64,000 bases of DNA. It comes from Bacteroidaceae bacterium. GTDB lineage: Bacteria; Bacteroidota; Bacteroidia; Bacteroidales; Bacteroidaceae. Location: positions 62,001-126,000 of the forward strand of contig CABIXF010000002.1 in the NCBI GenBank assembly GCA_902362595.1. Direction: 5' to 3'. A program made the translations under genes and the position numbers. The notes beneath the pieces are model-generated. The model was not told the DNA's origin, searched no databases, and saw only the letters and a program-made list of their open reading frames with translations. Positions 49,576 through 58,079 of this stretch are shown piece after piece. Every line of letters begins with the position of its first letter. Positions within the stretch are counted from its first letter, which is position 1.

Positions 49576-50208
49576 TCAGTCTATGTCATAGCCTATCATG
49601 TATTCATCGTTGATAAGCAGATAATAGTAGCCGTTGCCACAATTCCTGTATTCTTTGCTGAATCCAGCCGCCATATCTCCATTTTCGCGTGGCTCACACC
49701 ATAACGTACCGTCATAGCCACAAAAGTCGAAGCGTCCGGTGGAAAACTTTTCGCCTTGCTTCAGTGCCGTTCTGAAACGAGCCATATCCCAACTGCTGCA
49801 ATACTTCTCGATGGTGGCAAGTCCGATACACTTGCCGTCGATGCGTGTGCCGGTCGTGATGCGGTTCTCGTAGAGGGATTTATCCAAATCGGCATTAGCG
49901 ATTTTGCGAAGCCAATCATTCGTATGCGTGGCAAGTCGGGCAAGTTTCTGGTATTTCAAGACCTGTTTCTTTCCTATGTCCGCTGCATCTTCGGGAGAGG
50001 ATGACGGATAGTATATCTTCTCAATGCTTGCCCAATCCGTGAAGATGTACCCGCTTTTTCGTTTTCTTGGCGCAATAATGCCGATGACGTTTTCATTGCG
50101 GTTGATGAATAATCGCCTACGTTGTCCTGCAATCCTTACATATAAAGAGGTGGAATTCTGCTCGTTTCGGAGATAGGCTTCTGCCGGATGAATAGTTGTT
50201 GTTTCCAT
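49576..50208 (-). CDS. Hypothetical protein
   Basis: The 210-residue product starts METTTIHPAEAYLRNEQ. It has a beta-rich N-terminal part (STSLYVRIAGQRRRLFINRNENVIGII), a helical middle (IGKKQVLKYQKLARLATHTNDWLRK) and an aromatic-rich end (FDFCGYDGTLWCEPRENGDMAAG, GNGYYYLLINDEYMIGYDID). I do not recognise it. It shares an operon with the small gene upstream (gap 47 bases). Confidence 0.65.
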   Translation of the reverse strand: METTTIHPAEAYLRNEQNSTSLYVRIAGQRRRLFINRNENVIGIIAPRKRKSGYIFTDWASIEKIYYPSSSPEDAADIGKKQVLKYQKLARLATHTNDWLRKIANADLDKSLYENRITTGTRIDGKCIGLATIEKYCSSWDMARFRTALKQGEKFSTGRFDFCGYDGTLWCEPRENGDMAAGFSKEYRNCGNGYYYLLINDEYMIGYDID

Positions 50209-50255
50209 ATTTGTATAAATTTTGATTTTTGCTGTTCCTATTTTGGTTTACCTGT

Positions 50256-50480
50256 TCAAAGTTCCGGGATTGTGCCGTTCTTATATAGAACACCGTCCCG
50301 ATAATGGGACACGATGCCCGGCTTAAGTCCCATTTCCTCAAAGGCTATATGCCTGATATAGTCCTTGTATTCTTTGCCAATGAAATTCTTTCCACAAAGG
50401 TTGTTGAAAATCATAGGGACGGAAAAACCGTCTTCGCTCGATAATATCACTTTGTCGTCTTGTCTAATTTCTTCTACCAT
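50256..50480 (-). CDS. Small hypothetical protein, first gene after leader copy D
   Basis: This is a 74-residue protein (VILSSEDGFSVPMIFNNLCGKNFIGKEYKDYIRHIAFEEMGLKPGIVSHYRDG). I do not recognise it. It is supported by its place at the head of an operon with a leader related to copies A-C and by the conserved-looking leader end CAACCAATTAAA. Confidence 0.58.
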   Translation of the reverse strand: MVEEIRQDDKVILSSEDGFSVPMIFNNLCGKNFIGKEYKDYIRHIAFEEMGLKPGIVSHYRDGVLYKNGTIPEL

Positions 50481-50760
50481 ACTTGTTTACTTTTAATTGG
50501 TTGAACTATCATGCTGATTTTTCTTTTTCCCTGCTTTCGTTTGCCGTGCAGGTTTGTTTTCAGCTTTTTGAGGCAGCCAGAGGATGAAGCTGTGGCATCA
50601 TAAGCCAAACCCGGATAGAAAACCGACCGTGTAACAGTCTGTTTTCGTCATCCGAATGCAATGCGGCTTGGCGATTATGCGCTTCGTCCTACATTCGCCG
50701 ACGAAAAGAGTAAAGAATGACCTGCCGGTAAAAGCAAGGATTTTGTAAAAAAGAAGAGTC
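50481..50760 (-). promoter_or_regulatory. Non-coding leader, family copy D (diverged)
   Basis: There is no gene here. The stretch shares with copy B the end next to the start codon (GGGAAAA-AAAAATCA and CAACCAATTAAA on the minus strand). With copy A it shares a CCGG-TTTGG-TTAT-GATGC block. The rest is too diverged to align by eye. Confidence 0.45.
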
Positions 50761-50810
50761 GTATATGATAGAAAAAACGGCTTGGGATGTGAGAAAATAC
50801 CCTGAAAAAT

Positions 50811-50840
50811 TTGCGGTGTATCGTATTTTATGTAATTTTG
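50811..50840 (+). promoter_or_regulatory. Promoter of the AAA_14 ATPase gene
   Basis: TTG (50811-50813), 19-base spacer, TAATTTTG (50833-50840): a full Bacteroides promoter. Transcription would start near 50847, 23 bases before the ATG. Confidence 0.72.
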
Positions 50841-50869
50841 CAGTTGTATTTCAAAATTGCATAAACAGT

Positions 50870-52039
50870 ATGGAGGCAAAATATATCCACAGGGAGCTAT
50901 CCGCCGTGATAGAAGAGGCTTACCGCTATTTTTCAGTCATTACGGTAACAGGACCGCGCCAGTCCGGAAAGACGACGCTGCTCCGCAACTTGTTCTCATA
51001 CCTACCGTATTACTCGTTGGAAAATCTTGATGTCCGGAGTTTCGCCGAAAACGACCCGGTCGCTTTTCTGAACCAGCACACGGAGGGCATGATTCTTGAC
51101 GAGGTACACAACGCTCCGAACCTGCTGTCGTATATTCAGGGTATGGTGGACAATGATGCCGACCGGCGGTTTATCCTTTCGGGCAGTTCGCAGTTTGCCA
51201 TGCTGAAAAAGGTTACACAGTCTTTGGCAGGACGTACCGCCGTTTTCGAGTTGCTCCCCCTGTCATACTCCGAAATACGGGAGCAGATCACCGATACGCC
51301 TCTTGACAACCTGCTGTTTAACGGGTTTTACCCTGCCATTTATTCGGGCCGTAACATACCCAAATTTCTTTATCCGGCGTACATGAAAACCTATCTGGAC
51401 AAGGACGTGCGCGACCTGCTACAAATCAAGGACATGATGCAGTTCCACACATTCATCAGGCTTTGCGCCGGACGTATCGGATCGCTGTTCAAAGCCTCTG
51501 AACTGGCCAACGAAATCGGTGTCAGTTCACATACCGTTACGGCATGGCTGTCCGTCTTACAGGCATCTTATATTGTTTTCCTGCTACCTCCCTATTTCGA
51601 GAACACACGCAAACGGCTGACTAAAACTCCCAAGCTCTATTTTACGGATACAGGGCTTGCCTGTCACCTGCTCGGCATCGAATCGCCGGAACAGCTTGCA
51701 CGGGACAAGATGCGTGGGGCGTTGTTCGAGAACTTCATCGTAACGGAAGCCTTGAAGCGGCGGTATAACCAAGGCAAGGAAAGCAACCTCTATTTTTACA
51801 GGGATTCGAACCAGAACGAGGTCGATTTGCTGTTGAAAAAACATTCGGGGCTATACGGTATTGAAATCAAGTCGGCGATGACCTACCATGCGGACTTCGA
51901 GAAGGCGTTGAAACAAATGGACGGCTGGGTCAAAGAAACCATACTGGGTAAGGCGGTGGCCTATGCGGGTACACTCGAAAATACTGCTGGAGAAATCAAA
52001 CTTCTGAATTACAGTCACCTGGATGAGGTGTTGGCTTAA
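50870..52039 (+). CDS. ATP-binding protein (AAA_14 with DUF4143)
   Basis: The 389-residue product starts MEAKYIHREL. It has Walker A GPRQSGKT at 28-35 and Walker B GMILDEVH at 73-80. FILSGSSQFAMLKKVTQSLAGRTAVFELLPLSYSEI is the sensor and AAA_14 signature. A winged-helix region (LANEIGVSSHTVTAWLSVLQASYIV) and a DUF4143 domain with NEVDLLLKK and GIEIKSAM (PDDEXK-like) follow. The family is common in Bacteroides and of unclear function. It stands alone on the plus strand inside the leftward cluster, so it is a probable insertion. Confidence 0.87.
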   Translation: MEAKYIHRELSAVIEEAYRYFSVITVTGPRQSGKTTLLRNLFSYLPYYSLENLDVRSFAENDPVAFLNQHTEGMILDEVHNAPNLLSYIQGMVDNDADRRFILSGSSQFAMLKKVTQSLAGRTAVFELLPLSYSEIREQITDTPLDNLLFNGFYPAIYSGRNIPKFLYPAYMKTYLDKDVRDLLQIKDMMQFHTFIRLCAGRIGSLFKASELANEIGVSSHTVTAWLSVLQASYIVFLLPPYFENTRKRLTKTPKLYFTDTGLACHLLGIESPEQLARDKMRGALFENFIVTEALKRRYNQGKESNLYFYRDSNQNEVDLLLKKHSGLYGIEIKSAMTYHADFEKALKQMDGWVKETILGKAVAYAGTLENTAGEIKLLNYSHLDEVLA

Positions 52040-52044
52040 CAGCC

Positions 52045-52698
52045 CTATAACAGTCCAGCTAATGCCGACACACACTCCTGCTGCATGGATTTGATGTAAT
52101 CGAAGAGAACCGAGGGATTGATATTCTTGCCATTTAGCTTGCAGGTGACGTGCAAGTGCTCGCCTGTACTTCGTCCGGTCGAGCCGGTAATACCGACGGC
52201 ATCGCGGGGACGGACTACCGTACCCTTGGCGGCCAGCACCCGTGAAAGGTGGCAATAGCTGACGGTGTAATTTCCGTGCCGCAGTGTCACATACTTGCCG
52301 GACGTCTTGTCTTGTCCCACTTTGACGACCACCCCCTCCATCATGGCCAATACCTGCTCGCCCCGTGCGTGCAGGTCGATACCCCCGTGAAACTTCCTCT
52401 TCCCGGTAAACGGGTCTTTCCGGTAGCCGTATGGCGATGTAATTCTGATGCGCTGCAATGGATAAGACACACTGAGATAACGGTCAATCCACAACTTCTT
52501 ACTTTCATCGGCAGGTTTTGTCGAAGTCTCCTGTGCAGGAGCCATGCTTTCGGGTGTCGGCTCCGGCTTTTTCATACCCTCCTGCAAGGCTTCTACCTTG
52601 TATCTTTCTGGTGTCTTGGCAATCGTGTTGAACTGCGCCTGAACGGGCATCGTGCAGAATGAAATACCCGATATTGCTATCAGTAGAATTTTTCTCAT
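52045..52698 (-). CDS. M23-family metallopeptidase, exported
   Basis: The 217-residue product has a signal peptide ending in VQAQ, a Pro/Glu-rich linker and an M23 (LytM-like) domain. H104 and D108 (FHGGIDLH), H150 (YCH), and H181/H183 (HLHVT) give the full metal and catalytic set. It probably cuts peptidoglycan to let the mating channel pass. It is divergent from the 52918 operon, whose degenerate M23 protein (59471) contrasts with it. The stop lies 3 bases from the convergent ATPase gene. Confidence 0.88.
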   Translation of the reverse strand: MRKILLIAISGISFCTMPVQAQFNTIAKTPERYKVEALQEGMKKPEPTPESMAPAQETSTKPADESKKLWIDRYLSVSYPLQRIRITSPYGYRKDPFTGKRKFHGGIDLHARGEQVLAMMEGVVVKVGQDKTSGKYVTLRHGNYTVSYCHLSRVLAAKGTVVRPRDAVGITGSTGRSTGEHLHVTCKLNGKNINPSVLFDYIKSMQQECVSALAGLL

Positions 52699-52777
52699 TC
52701 GGCAAAGTTATAACGGGAATTTTCATGTCGGAAACAAACTACCGTCATTTCTTGTATTGGTTTGATATTTTGCGTCT

Positions 52778-52898
52778 ATTAGTACGATTTTGATTAGATA
52801 ATTGTACTAATGAAGATAAAAACAGCATATTACAACCATTTATATAGCTGTATTTTTGTCCGTCATAATAAGATGTCTCTATCTTTGTATAGTACAAT
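52778..52898 (+). promoter_or_regulatory. Control region of the 52918 operon
   Basis: TAGTACGATTT (52780-52790) is shared with the control region of the second tra operon. ATTAGTAC/GTACTAAT (52778-52785, 52804-52811) is a perfect inverted repeat, and TAGTACAAT (52890-52898) a further copy of the half-site. TTG (52856-52858), 21-base spacer and TATCTTTG (52880-52887) form the promoter. Confidence 0.68.
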
Positions 52899-52917
52899 TT
52901 TATAATATGAATATAGT

Positions 52918-53676
52918 ATGAAAAAAGTTCAGATTGAATTTGATGAATTACCCTTTTCGACACTGGAACGATTCGGTCTTACAAGGGAAATGATCGAGGA
53001 CTTGCCGATGCGTGTGTTGGAAGACATCTGCAACGGCCGGCATTCTCCCGTGCTTCCCGTGCGTGTCACTGACGAGCATGGCGGGCAAATCGAGAGCCGC
53101 AGCCGCTTTGCCTTTATCCGCATGGACGACGGTCAGGTGGATGTGGTGTTCTATCCGGCACTGAAATCCTCTCCACTGGAGCGGTATGACGAAGCACAGC
53201 AGAAACAGTTGCTCGACGGCAAGGCGATTGTCGCCGATGTGGAAATGTCGGACGGACGGAGCAGCAAGGCTTTCGTACAGATTGACGCCGAGACGAAACA
53301 GGTGATGTATGTCCCCACGCCCATCATCGCACGCAACCTGAAAGTGCTGGCCGAGGTCATGCGCCTCGGTACGGTGGAGGTAAACGGGATGCAGCACGGC
53401 GAGCCGCTGACGGTAGTCGTGGGCGGCGAGCCTGCCACAGTGGGCATCGACCTTCATGCCAAGACCGGCATCCGCATCTGTTCGGGCGACGCGCAGCAAT
53501 GGCGCAACCAACCCAAGCGAGAGTGGGACAAATACACCTTCGGGTGCTACGGCTGCTGGGTCATGGACGATGACGGTAACCTTGACTACGTTTCGGAGGA
53601 AGACTACACCGAAGAGCTGTGGAACGAACAGAAGAAGAGCGGCGAGCGCAATCGTGCGACAGCTCTCCATAAGTAA
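52918..53676 (+). CDS. DUF4099-like protein, first gene of the operon
   Basis: The 252-residue product starts MKKVQIEFDELPFSTLERFGLTREMIEDLPMRVLEDICNGRHSPVLPV, the N-terminal signature I associate with DUF4099/DUF3945 proteins of Bacteroides elements. The middle is beta-rich. The family sits in ICE regions next to Toprim and tra-type genes; the function is unknown. DNA or relaxosome handling is a guess from context. Confidence 0.75.
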   Translation: MKKVQIEFDELPFSTLERFGLTREMIEDLPMRVLEDICNGRHSPVLPVRVTDEHGGQIESRSRFAFIRMDDGQVDVVFYPALKSSPLERYDEAQQKQLLDGKAIVADVEMSDGRSSKAFVQIDAETKQVMYVPTPIIARNLKVLAEVMRLGTVEVNGMQHGEPLTVVVGGEPATVGIDLHAKTGIRICSGDAQQWRNQPKREWDKYTFGCYGCWVMDDDGNLDYVSEEDYTEELWNEQKKSGERNRATALHK

Positions 53677-53694
53677 AACATCAATCCGTACATT

Positions 53695-53919
53695 ATGGCA
53701 CAGAACGAATATTATCCCGAAGACGTACTTGTCGGGAAGATGCAGAGCGGCGAATACGGCTGGCTCGATTACGTCAATCATTTCTCCGCCGACTGGCAGG
53801 AGGAATACGCCCGTTACTGCGAGGAAAAAGGGCTTGCAGTCGGCAACGAATCCGCCGCCGAGTTCGTCCGCTTCAAGGACGAACAGTTGGAGGCAGCAAT
53901 GGAAAGCGGAGACGCATAA
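53695..53919 (+). CDS. Small conserved protein of the DUF4099 operon
   Basis: This 74-residue acidic protein (YYPEDVLVGKMQSGEYGWLDYVNHFSADWQEEYARYCEEKGLAV) lies 18 bases after the first gene and 16 before the next. The pattern is helical. I recall similar small proteins in this operon position but no function. Confidence 0.68.
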   Translation: MAQNEYYPEDVLVGKMQSGEYGWLDYVNHFSADWQEEYARYCEEKGLAVGNESAAEFVRFKDEQLEAAMESGDA

Positions 53920-53935
53920 CGAAAACAATCAGACT

Positions 53936-55513
53936 ATGGCGATACGAACGAATACCAATCCCCGGCAGATGGACTTGCAGCCCGAAATGCGCGATATGCT
54001 GATGCGCAACGGGCTTCAAGCCCATGTTGCACTTGACGATGCAGGGTATCGGCTGATCGTGCAGGGACATGACTCGCCCCTGCTGGTCTATCCGATCACC
54101 GAACGTCAGATGTTGGCACTCACGGACTGGGGAACGAACACTGCCAACAAGAAGGCCTACAACGTGCTGACGAGCATCGTGGGCAAGGACTTCTATATGC
54201 CCAAGAACTTCGTCCATGCCCGCAATGCCAACGGTCGTGTGGCTATGGGGCTGCACGGCTACCGCATCGTCATCGGCGAGTACGGGCGCATGGGGCGTAT
54301 GGGAATGCCCCCGCCGTTCCTTGGCTGGACACCTCGCAACCAGTTGGGCTTCCACCTTCGCAGGGTCGGCGGCCAACTGTTCTTTCCGGGGCCGTCCATC
54401 GTACCCGAACGCCCCGACGGGCGCATGAAGCCCGGCGAACTGCAATCAGGCGGTTACGGCTTCTATTACAAGGGGCATCAACAGGAGCAGCCCGTACAGC
54501 AACGGGATGTGCTGCAGGACTTGCAGGCGGCTATCACGCCGATGGTCAGCCGTCCACGCAGCAAGGAACCGGCACGGCCGTACAAGGAGCTTATAGCCTC
54601 TCCGGTCTATTTCTCCAACGAGAAATGGGCGGAGTGCCTTGCCTCGCACGGTCTTGTCGTGGATGCGGAAAAGCAGACGCTGACCGTGCAGTCGGAAAGC
54701 GTCCAAGCCGATATGGTCTATGACCTGACGGAAGAGGAAGTGAGGACACTGGTTGCCGCACCCATCGAGGAGCAGCCCGTAGAGAAACGTCTGGAACTGC
54801 TGAACGGCATTATCGGGGCTGACTTTTCCGACAAAGTGACGATGGAGGCTCTCAACAGCGATCAACGCATCGCTATCGGTCTGCATCCCGAAGTACAGCA
54901 GGATTTGAAACAACGCCAACGGCAGGAGCAAGAGGCTTTTATGCCAGTGAAAACCTCGCTGCAACAGCAAGAGGAATCCGTACAGGGAAATATCGGTGCG
55001 GTAGTGGACGGGCGTGACCTCCAGTTTTTGAATGAAAACAAGGGATGGTATCGGGAAGAGAAACACGGGCGGGAAGTCGAAGTGAGCCAGATAGCCGTTC
55101 AACCGGCACAGACCGAGGGGAAATACAGGATGACCGCCGTTATCGACGGTCAGGCTATCAGCCATGAGATAACCCAACGGGACTACGACAAGTTCCTTGC
55201 TGTGGATGACTATCACCGGATGAAGCTCTTTTCCAAGATTTTCAGCGAAGTGGACATGAAAACACGCCCGGAAGCACAGCGGGGTCTCGGCACGAAAATC
55301 TTTGCCGCCCTCACCGCAGGTACGGTAGTCGCGGCGGGTGTCGCACACGGCATCCACCATCACTGCCATGCCCCGGAGTTCTACGGCGAGTGTTTCGGCG
55401 GTCCGCCACGCCCGTACTTCAAGCCGGGTGTCGATACGCCGAGGGATGTGGCCATCCGTTGTTTCGAGGCAGAGATGAACCGTGAAATCAATGATATGAG
55501 AATGGGGAGGTAA
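53936..55513 (+). CDS. DUF3945/DUF4099-like protein
   Basis: The 525-residue product starts MAIRTNTNPRQMDLQPEMRDMLMRNGLQ. It contains repeated small modules (YRLIVQGHDSPLLVYPITERQMLALTDWG, and the later LTVQSESVQADMVYDLTEEEVRTLVA) and a C-terminal hydrophobic stretch (FAALTAGTVVAAGVAHGIHHHC). The modular build resembles DUF3945-type proteins. The frame is open 160 codons upstream, but that part is Arg/Ser-rich and overlaps the two preceding genes, so the ATG at 53936 is chosen. Function unknown. Confidence 0.72.
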   Translation: MAIRTNTNPRQMDLQPEMRDMLMRNGLQAHVALDDAGYRLIVQGHDSPLLVYPITERQMLALTDWGTNTANKKAYNVLTSIVGKDFYMPKNFVHARNANGRVAMGLHGYRIVIGEYGRMGRMGMPPPFLGWTPRNQLGFHLRRVGGQLFFPGPSIVPERPDGRMKPGELQSGGYGFYYKGHQQEQPVQQRDVLQDLQAAITPMVSRPRSKEPARPYKELIASPVYFSNEKWAECLASHGLVVDAEKQTLTVQSESVQADMVYDLTEEEVRTLVAAPIEEQPVEKRLELLNGIIGADFSDKVTMEALNSDQRIAIGLHPEVQQDLKQRQRQEQEAFMPVKTSLQQQEESVQGNIGAVVDGRDLQFLNENKGWYREEKHGREVEVSQIAVQPAQTEGKYRMTAVIDGQAISHEITQRDYDKFLAVDDYHRMKLFSKIFSEVDMKTRPEAQRGLGTKIFAALTAGTVVAAGVAHGIHHHCHAPEFYGECFGGPPRPYFKPGVDTPRDVAIRCFEAEMNREINDMRMGR

Positions 55514-55516
55514 ACC

Positions 55517-56905
55517 ATGAGAGAGGGCGAACTGACTTATGACGATTTTCTGCGCAGGCTGAACATTCAGGACGTGCTTATCGACGCGGGCTATCACCTG
55601 AACCGGCGTGACGGCCTGCGCTATCCCTCGTATGTCCGGTTGGACAGCGAGGGGCGGCGCATCCGCAACGACAAATTCATTGTCACGCAGCAAGGGAAAT
55701 GTTGTTTCAAACCGCAACAGCAGAAGTCGTATAACATCATTTCCTTTATCAAGGAGCATCCGCATTTTTTCGCGGAATACCATGCCGGTGTGTCTCCCGA
55801 CCGACTGGTAAACCTTGTCTGCAACCGGTTGCTGAACCATCCCGTCGCTGACCGGGATACCCGGATTATCCAGCCTAAACGGGATGTGAAGCCGTTTGAC
55901 ATGGCGGATTACGACATTCACCAGTTCAATCCGCAGGATCGGGCGACACAAAAGAAGTTCTATCCGTTCTTCAAGCATCGGGGCATCGACCTTTACACGC
56001 AATACGCCTTCCACCGGAACTTTTGTCTGGCGACGAAACACCGTGAGGACGGCATGAAATACACCAACCTCGCCTTTCCGCTGACCGTTCCGAAAGATAC
56101 GGGACAGGTTGTCGGTCTGGAAGAGCGAGGGCGCCCTCGCATGGATGGCAGCGGCAGTTATAAAGGGAAGGCGGAAGGGAGCAATTCGAGCCAAGGGCTA
56201 TGGATTGCCAGCCCAGCCAAAACTACGCTTACCGAAGCCAAGCATATCTACTGGTTCGAGAGTGCATACGACGCGATGGCCTATTACCAGCTTCATCAGG
56301 CCAACGACAAGGATTTGCGGAAAGCGGTCTTCATATCTACCGGCGGTAACCCGACGGTGGAACAGATGCGGGGTGTCCTCACGCTCTCGCTTCCTGCCAA
56401 GCAACACATCTGTTTCGATACCGACCTTGCGGGAATCGAGTTTGCCAAGAACCTGCAACAGGAGATGTACCGGGCTGTCCGTTCCACCATCGAGGAGACA
56501 CCGGAGCGGAAGCCTTATCTGGATTCCGTCGCTGACGGCAAGAACCTCGATGAAGGAGACATAGACCTGCTGCCCGACGCTTTGCGGTCGAGCTACGGGA
56601 AATATGAATCCGCATGGGAAGAAGCCATGTCGATGCGTTCGAGCGGCCTGTGCCATCCGGACGACATACGGGAACAGACGGATATCATGAACGGAAATTA
56701 CAAGGAGTTCCGTGAAGGATTGCGGGAGTTCCTCGGTCTGGACAAGGCGAATGACGCCTCTTTTGTCCGTGAACAGCCTACCTATCCCAACAAGGACTGG
56801 AACGAACAGCTTTTGGCCGGGCAGAAACAGGAAGAGACGGTCGATGAGACACAGGCGAGAGAACAGTCACCGGAAGAGGAACAACAAACACACTTTCGCC
56901 GATGA
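55517..56905 (+). CDS. Toprim-domain protein (primase-like)
   Basis: The 462-residue product has an N-terminal region (LTYDDFLRRLNIQDVLIDAGYHLNRRDGLRYPSYVRLD, KSYNIISFIKEHPHFF) that resembles the zinc-binding end of primases without the Cys set. A Toprim domain follows, with IYWFESAYDAMAYYQLH (Glu) near 246 and ICFDTDLAGIEFAKNLQ (DxD) near 297. The protein probably primes the transferred strand in the recipient, as TraP-type primases do. It is distinct from the shorter primase at 22569. The acidic Glu/Gln tail overlaps the next gene by ATGA. Confidence 0.8.
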   Translation: MREGELTYDDFLRRLNIQDVLIDAGYHLNRRDGLRYPSYVRLDSEGRRIRNDKFIVTQQGKCCFKPQQQKSYNIISFIKEHPHFFAEYHAGVSPDRLVNLVCNRLLNHPVADRDTRIIQPKRDVKPFDMADYDIHQFNPQDRATQKKFYPFFKHRGIDLYTQYAFHRNFCLATKHREDGMKYTNLAFPLTVPKDTGQVVGLEERGRPRMDGSGSYKGKAEGSNSSQGLWIASPAKTTLTEAKHIYWFESAYDAMAYYQLHQANDKDLRKAVFISTGGNPTVEQMRGVLTLSLPAKQHICFDTDLAGIEFAKNLQQEMYRAVRSTIEETPERKPYLDSVADGKNLDEGDIDLLPDALRSSYGKYESAWEEAMSMRSSGLCHPDDIREQTDIMNGNYKEFREGLREFLGLDKANDASFVREQPTYPNKDWNEQLLAGQKQEETVDETQAREQSPEEEQQTHFRR

Positions 56906-57399
56906 TGACCGATGCACCCACAGGACATTTCCAAAGCATCGTGCTGCAACCGCACGCCGGACAGTTCGTCATCGACGAGCTGCCCGCAATCGTATTGTGC
57001 TGTGCAGCATGGGTGTACGGTGGCATGGAGGGACTGCCTCTGACAGCTCTTGCCGTATCGGTTGCCGCATTGCTTTCTTTGGCATTGCTGTACCGTTTCA
57101 TCTATCTGCGCCGGACACGCTACCACATCGGTAGCGAGCAGCTTATCAGCAGGCATGGGGTGCTGTCCCGGAAGACGGACTACATGGAACAATATCGTAT
57201 CGTGGACTTTGTGGAACACCAAAGCCTCATGCAGCAGCTTTGCGGCCTAAAGACGGTACGCATCTTCTCGATGGACAGGAATACACCCCGGCTTGATTTG
57301 GTAGGCATCAGACACAACTTCGATGTGGTAACGCTTATCCGGGAACGGGTCGAGTATAACAAACGAAAAAAGGGAATATATGAAATCACGAATCATTAG
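56902..57399 (+). CDS. Bacterial PH-domain membrane protein
   Basis: The 165-residue product has two membrane helices (about 25-66, LPAIVLCCAAWVYGG and LLSLALLYRFIYL). A YdbS-like PH domain follows (TRYHIGSEQLISRHGVLSRKTDYMEQYRIVDFVEHQSLMQQLCGLKTVRIFS). PH domains of this type (PF03703) are found in membrane proteins of unknown role. Its place between a primase and exported proteins suggests a role in the mating membrane complex. It overlaps both neighbours. Confidence 0.82.
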   Translation: MMTDAPTGHFQSIVLQPHAGQFVIDELPAIVLCCAAWVYGGMEGLPLTALAVSVAALLSLALLYRFIYLRRTRYHIGSEQLISRHGVLSRKTDYMEQYRIVDFVEHQSLMQQLCGLKTVRIFSMDRNTPRLDLVGIRHNFDVVTLIRERVEYNKRKKGIYEITNH

Positions 57400-58069
57400 T
57401 CTGGTCATTTTTGCCCTCTGCCTGATGCCACACTGGGCAAAAGCCCAAATCACGGCGTCCAATCCGTTGGAATGGATGGCGTTGGCCGAGGGCAACGAGG
57501 TTATCAATGACCAAATAGAGAAACAGATAAATGGTCAGACGAAGACAGCTATGCTGCAGAACAGCATCGCCGCCGAGTTTAACCGCATCCACAAATGGGA
57601 GAAGCAGTACAACAGTTATCTCAAGACGGTAAGCGGCTACGCTTCATCGCTGAAAGCCTGCACCCATCTCTACAACGACGGCGTGAGAATCTTTCTCACG
57701 TTAGGGAAATTGGGCAACGCCATCCGAAACAACCCGCAGGGCATCATCGCCTCCATGAGCATGAACAATCTGTATATCGAGACGGCAACGGAACTGGTAT
57801 CGGTCTTCACGCTCCTGAATGACGCAGTGGCCAAGGGCGGCAAAGAGAATATGCTCACGGGTGCGGAACGCAGCAAGACCTTGTGGGCGTTGAACGACAA
57901 ACTTTCGGTTTTCAGCCGGAAGCTGCACCTGCTCTACCTGAGCATACGGTACTATACCCTCAATGACGTGTGGAACAACGTGACGGCCGGGATGCTCGAC
58001 CGCAACAACGGAGAGGCGGCACGGATGGCCATGTCCCGTTGGCGCAGGGCTGCCGTCCTTGCACGATAA
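57380..58069 (+). CDS. Exported helical protein with C-terminal RW motif
   Basis: The 229-residue product has a signal peptide ending in AKAQ, a helical body (INDQIEKQINGQTKTAMLQNSIAAEFNRIHKWEKQYNSYLKTVSG) and a C-terminal AMSRWRRA. It resembles TraI/DUF4141 in layout and shares the terminal pattern with the proteins at 30590, 31334 and 58080. Probably a periplasmic mating component; it overlaps the PH-domain gene by 20 bases. Confidence 0.68.
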   Translation: MKSRIISLVIFALCLMPHWAKAQITASNPLEWMALAEGNEVINDQIEKQINGQTKTAMLQNSIAAEFNRIHKWEKQYNSYLKTVSGYASSLKACTHLYNDGVRIFLTLGKLGNAIRNNPQGIIASMSMNNLYIETATELVSVFTLLNDAVAKGGKENMLTGAERSKTLWALNDKLSVFSRKLHLLYLSIRYYTLNDVWNNVTAGMLDRNNGEAARMAMSRWRRAAVLAR

Positions 58070-58079
58070 AATCAGGTGA

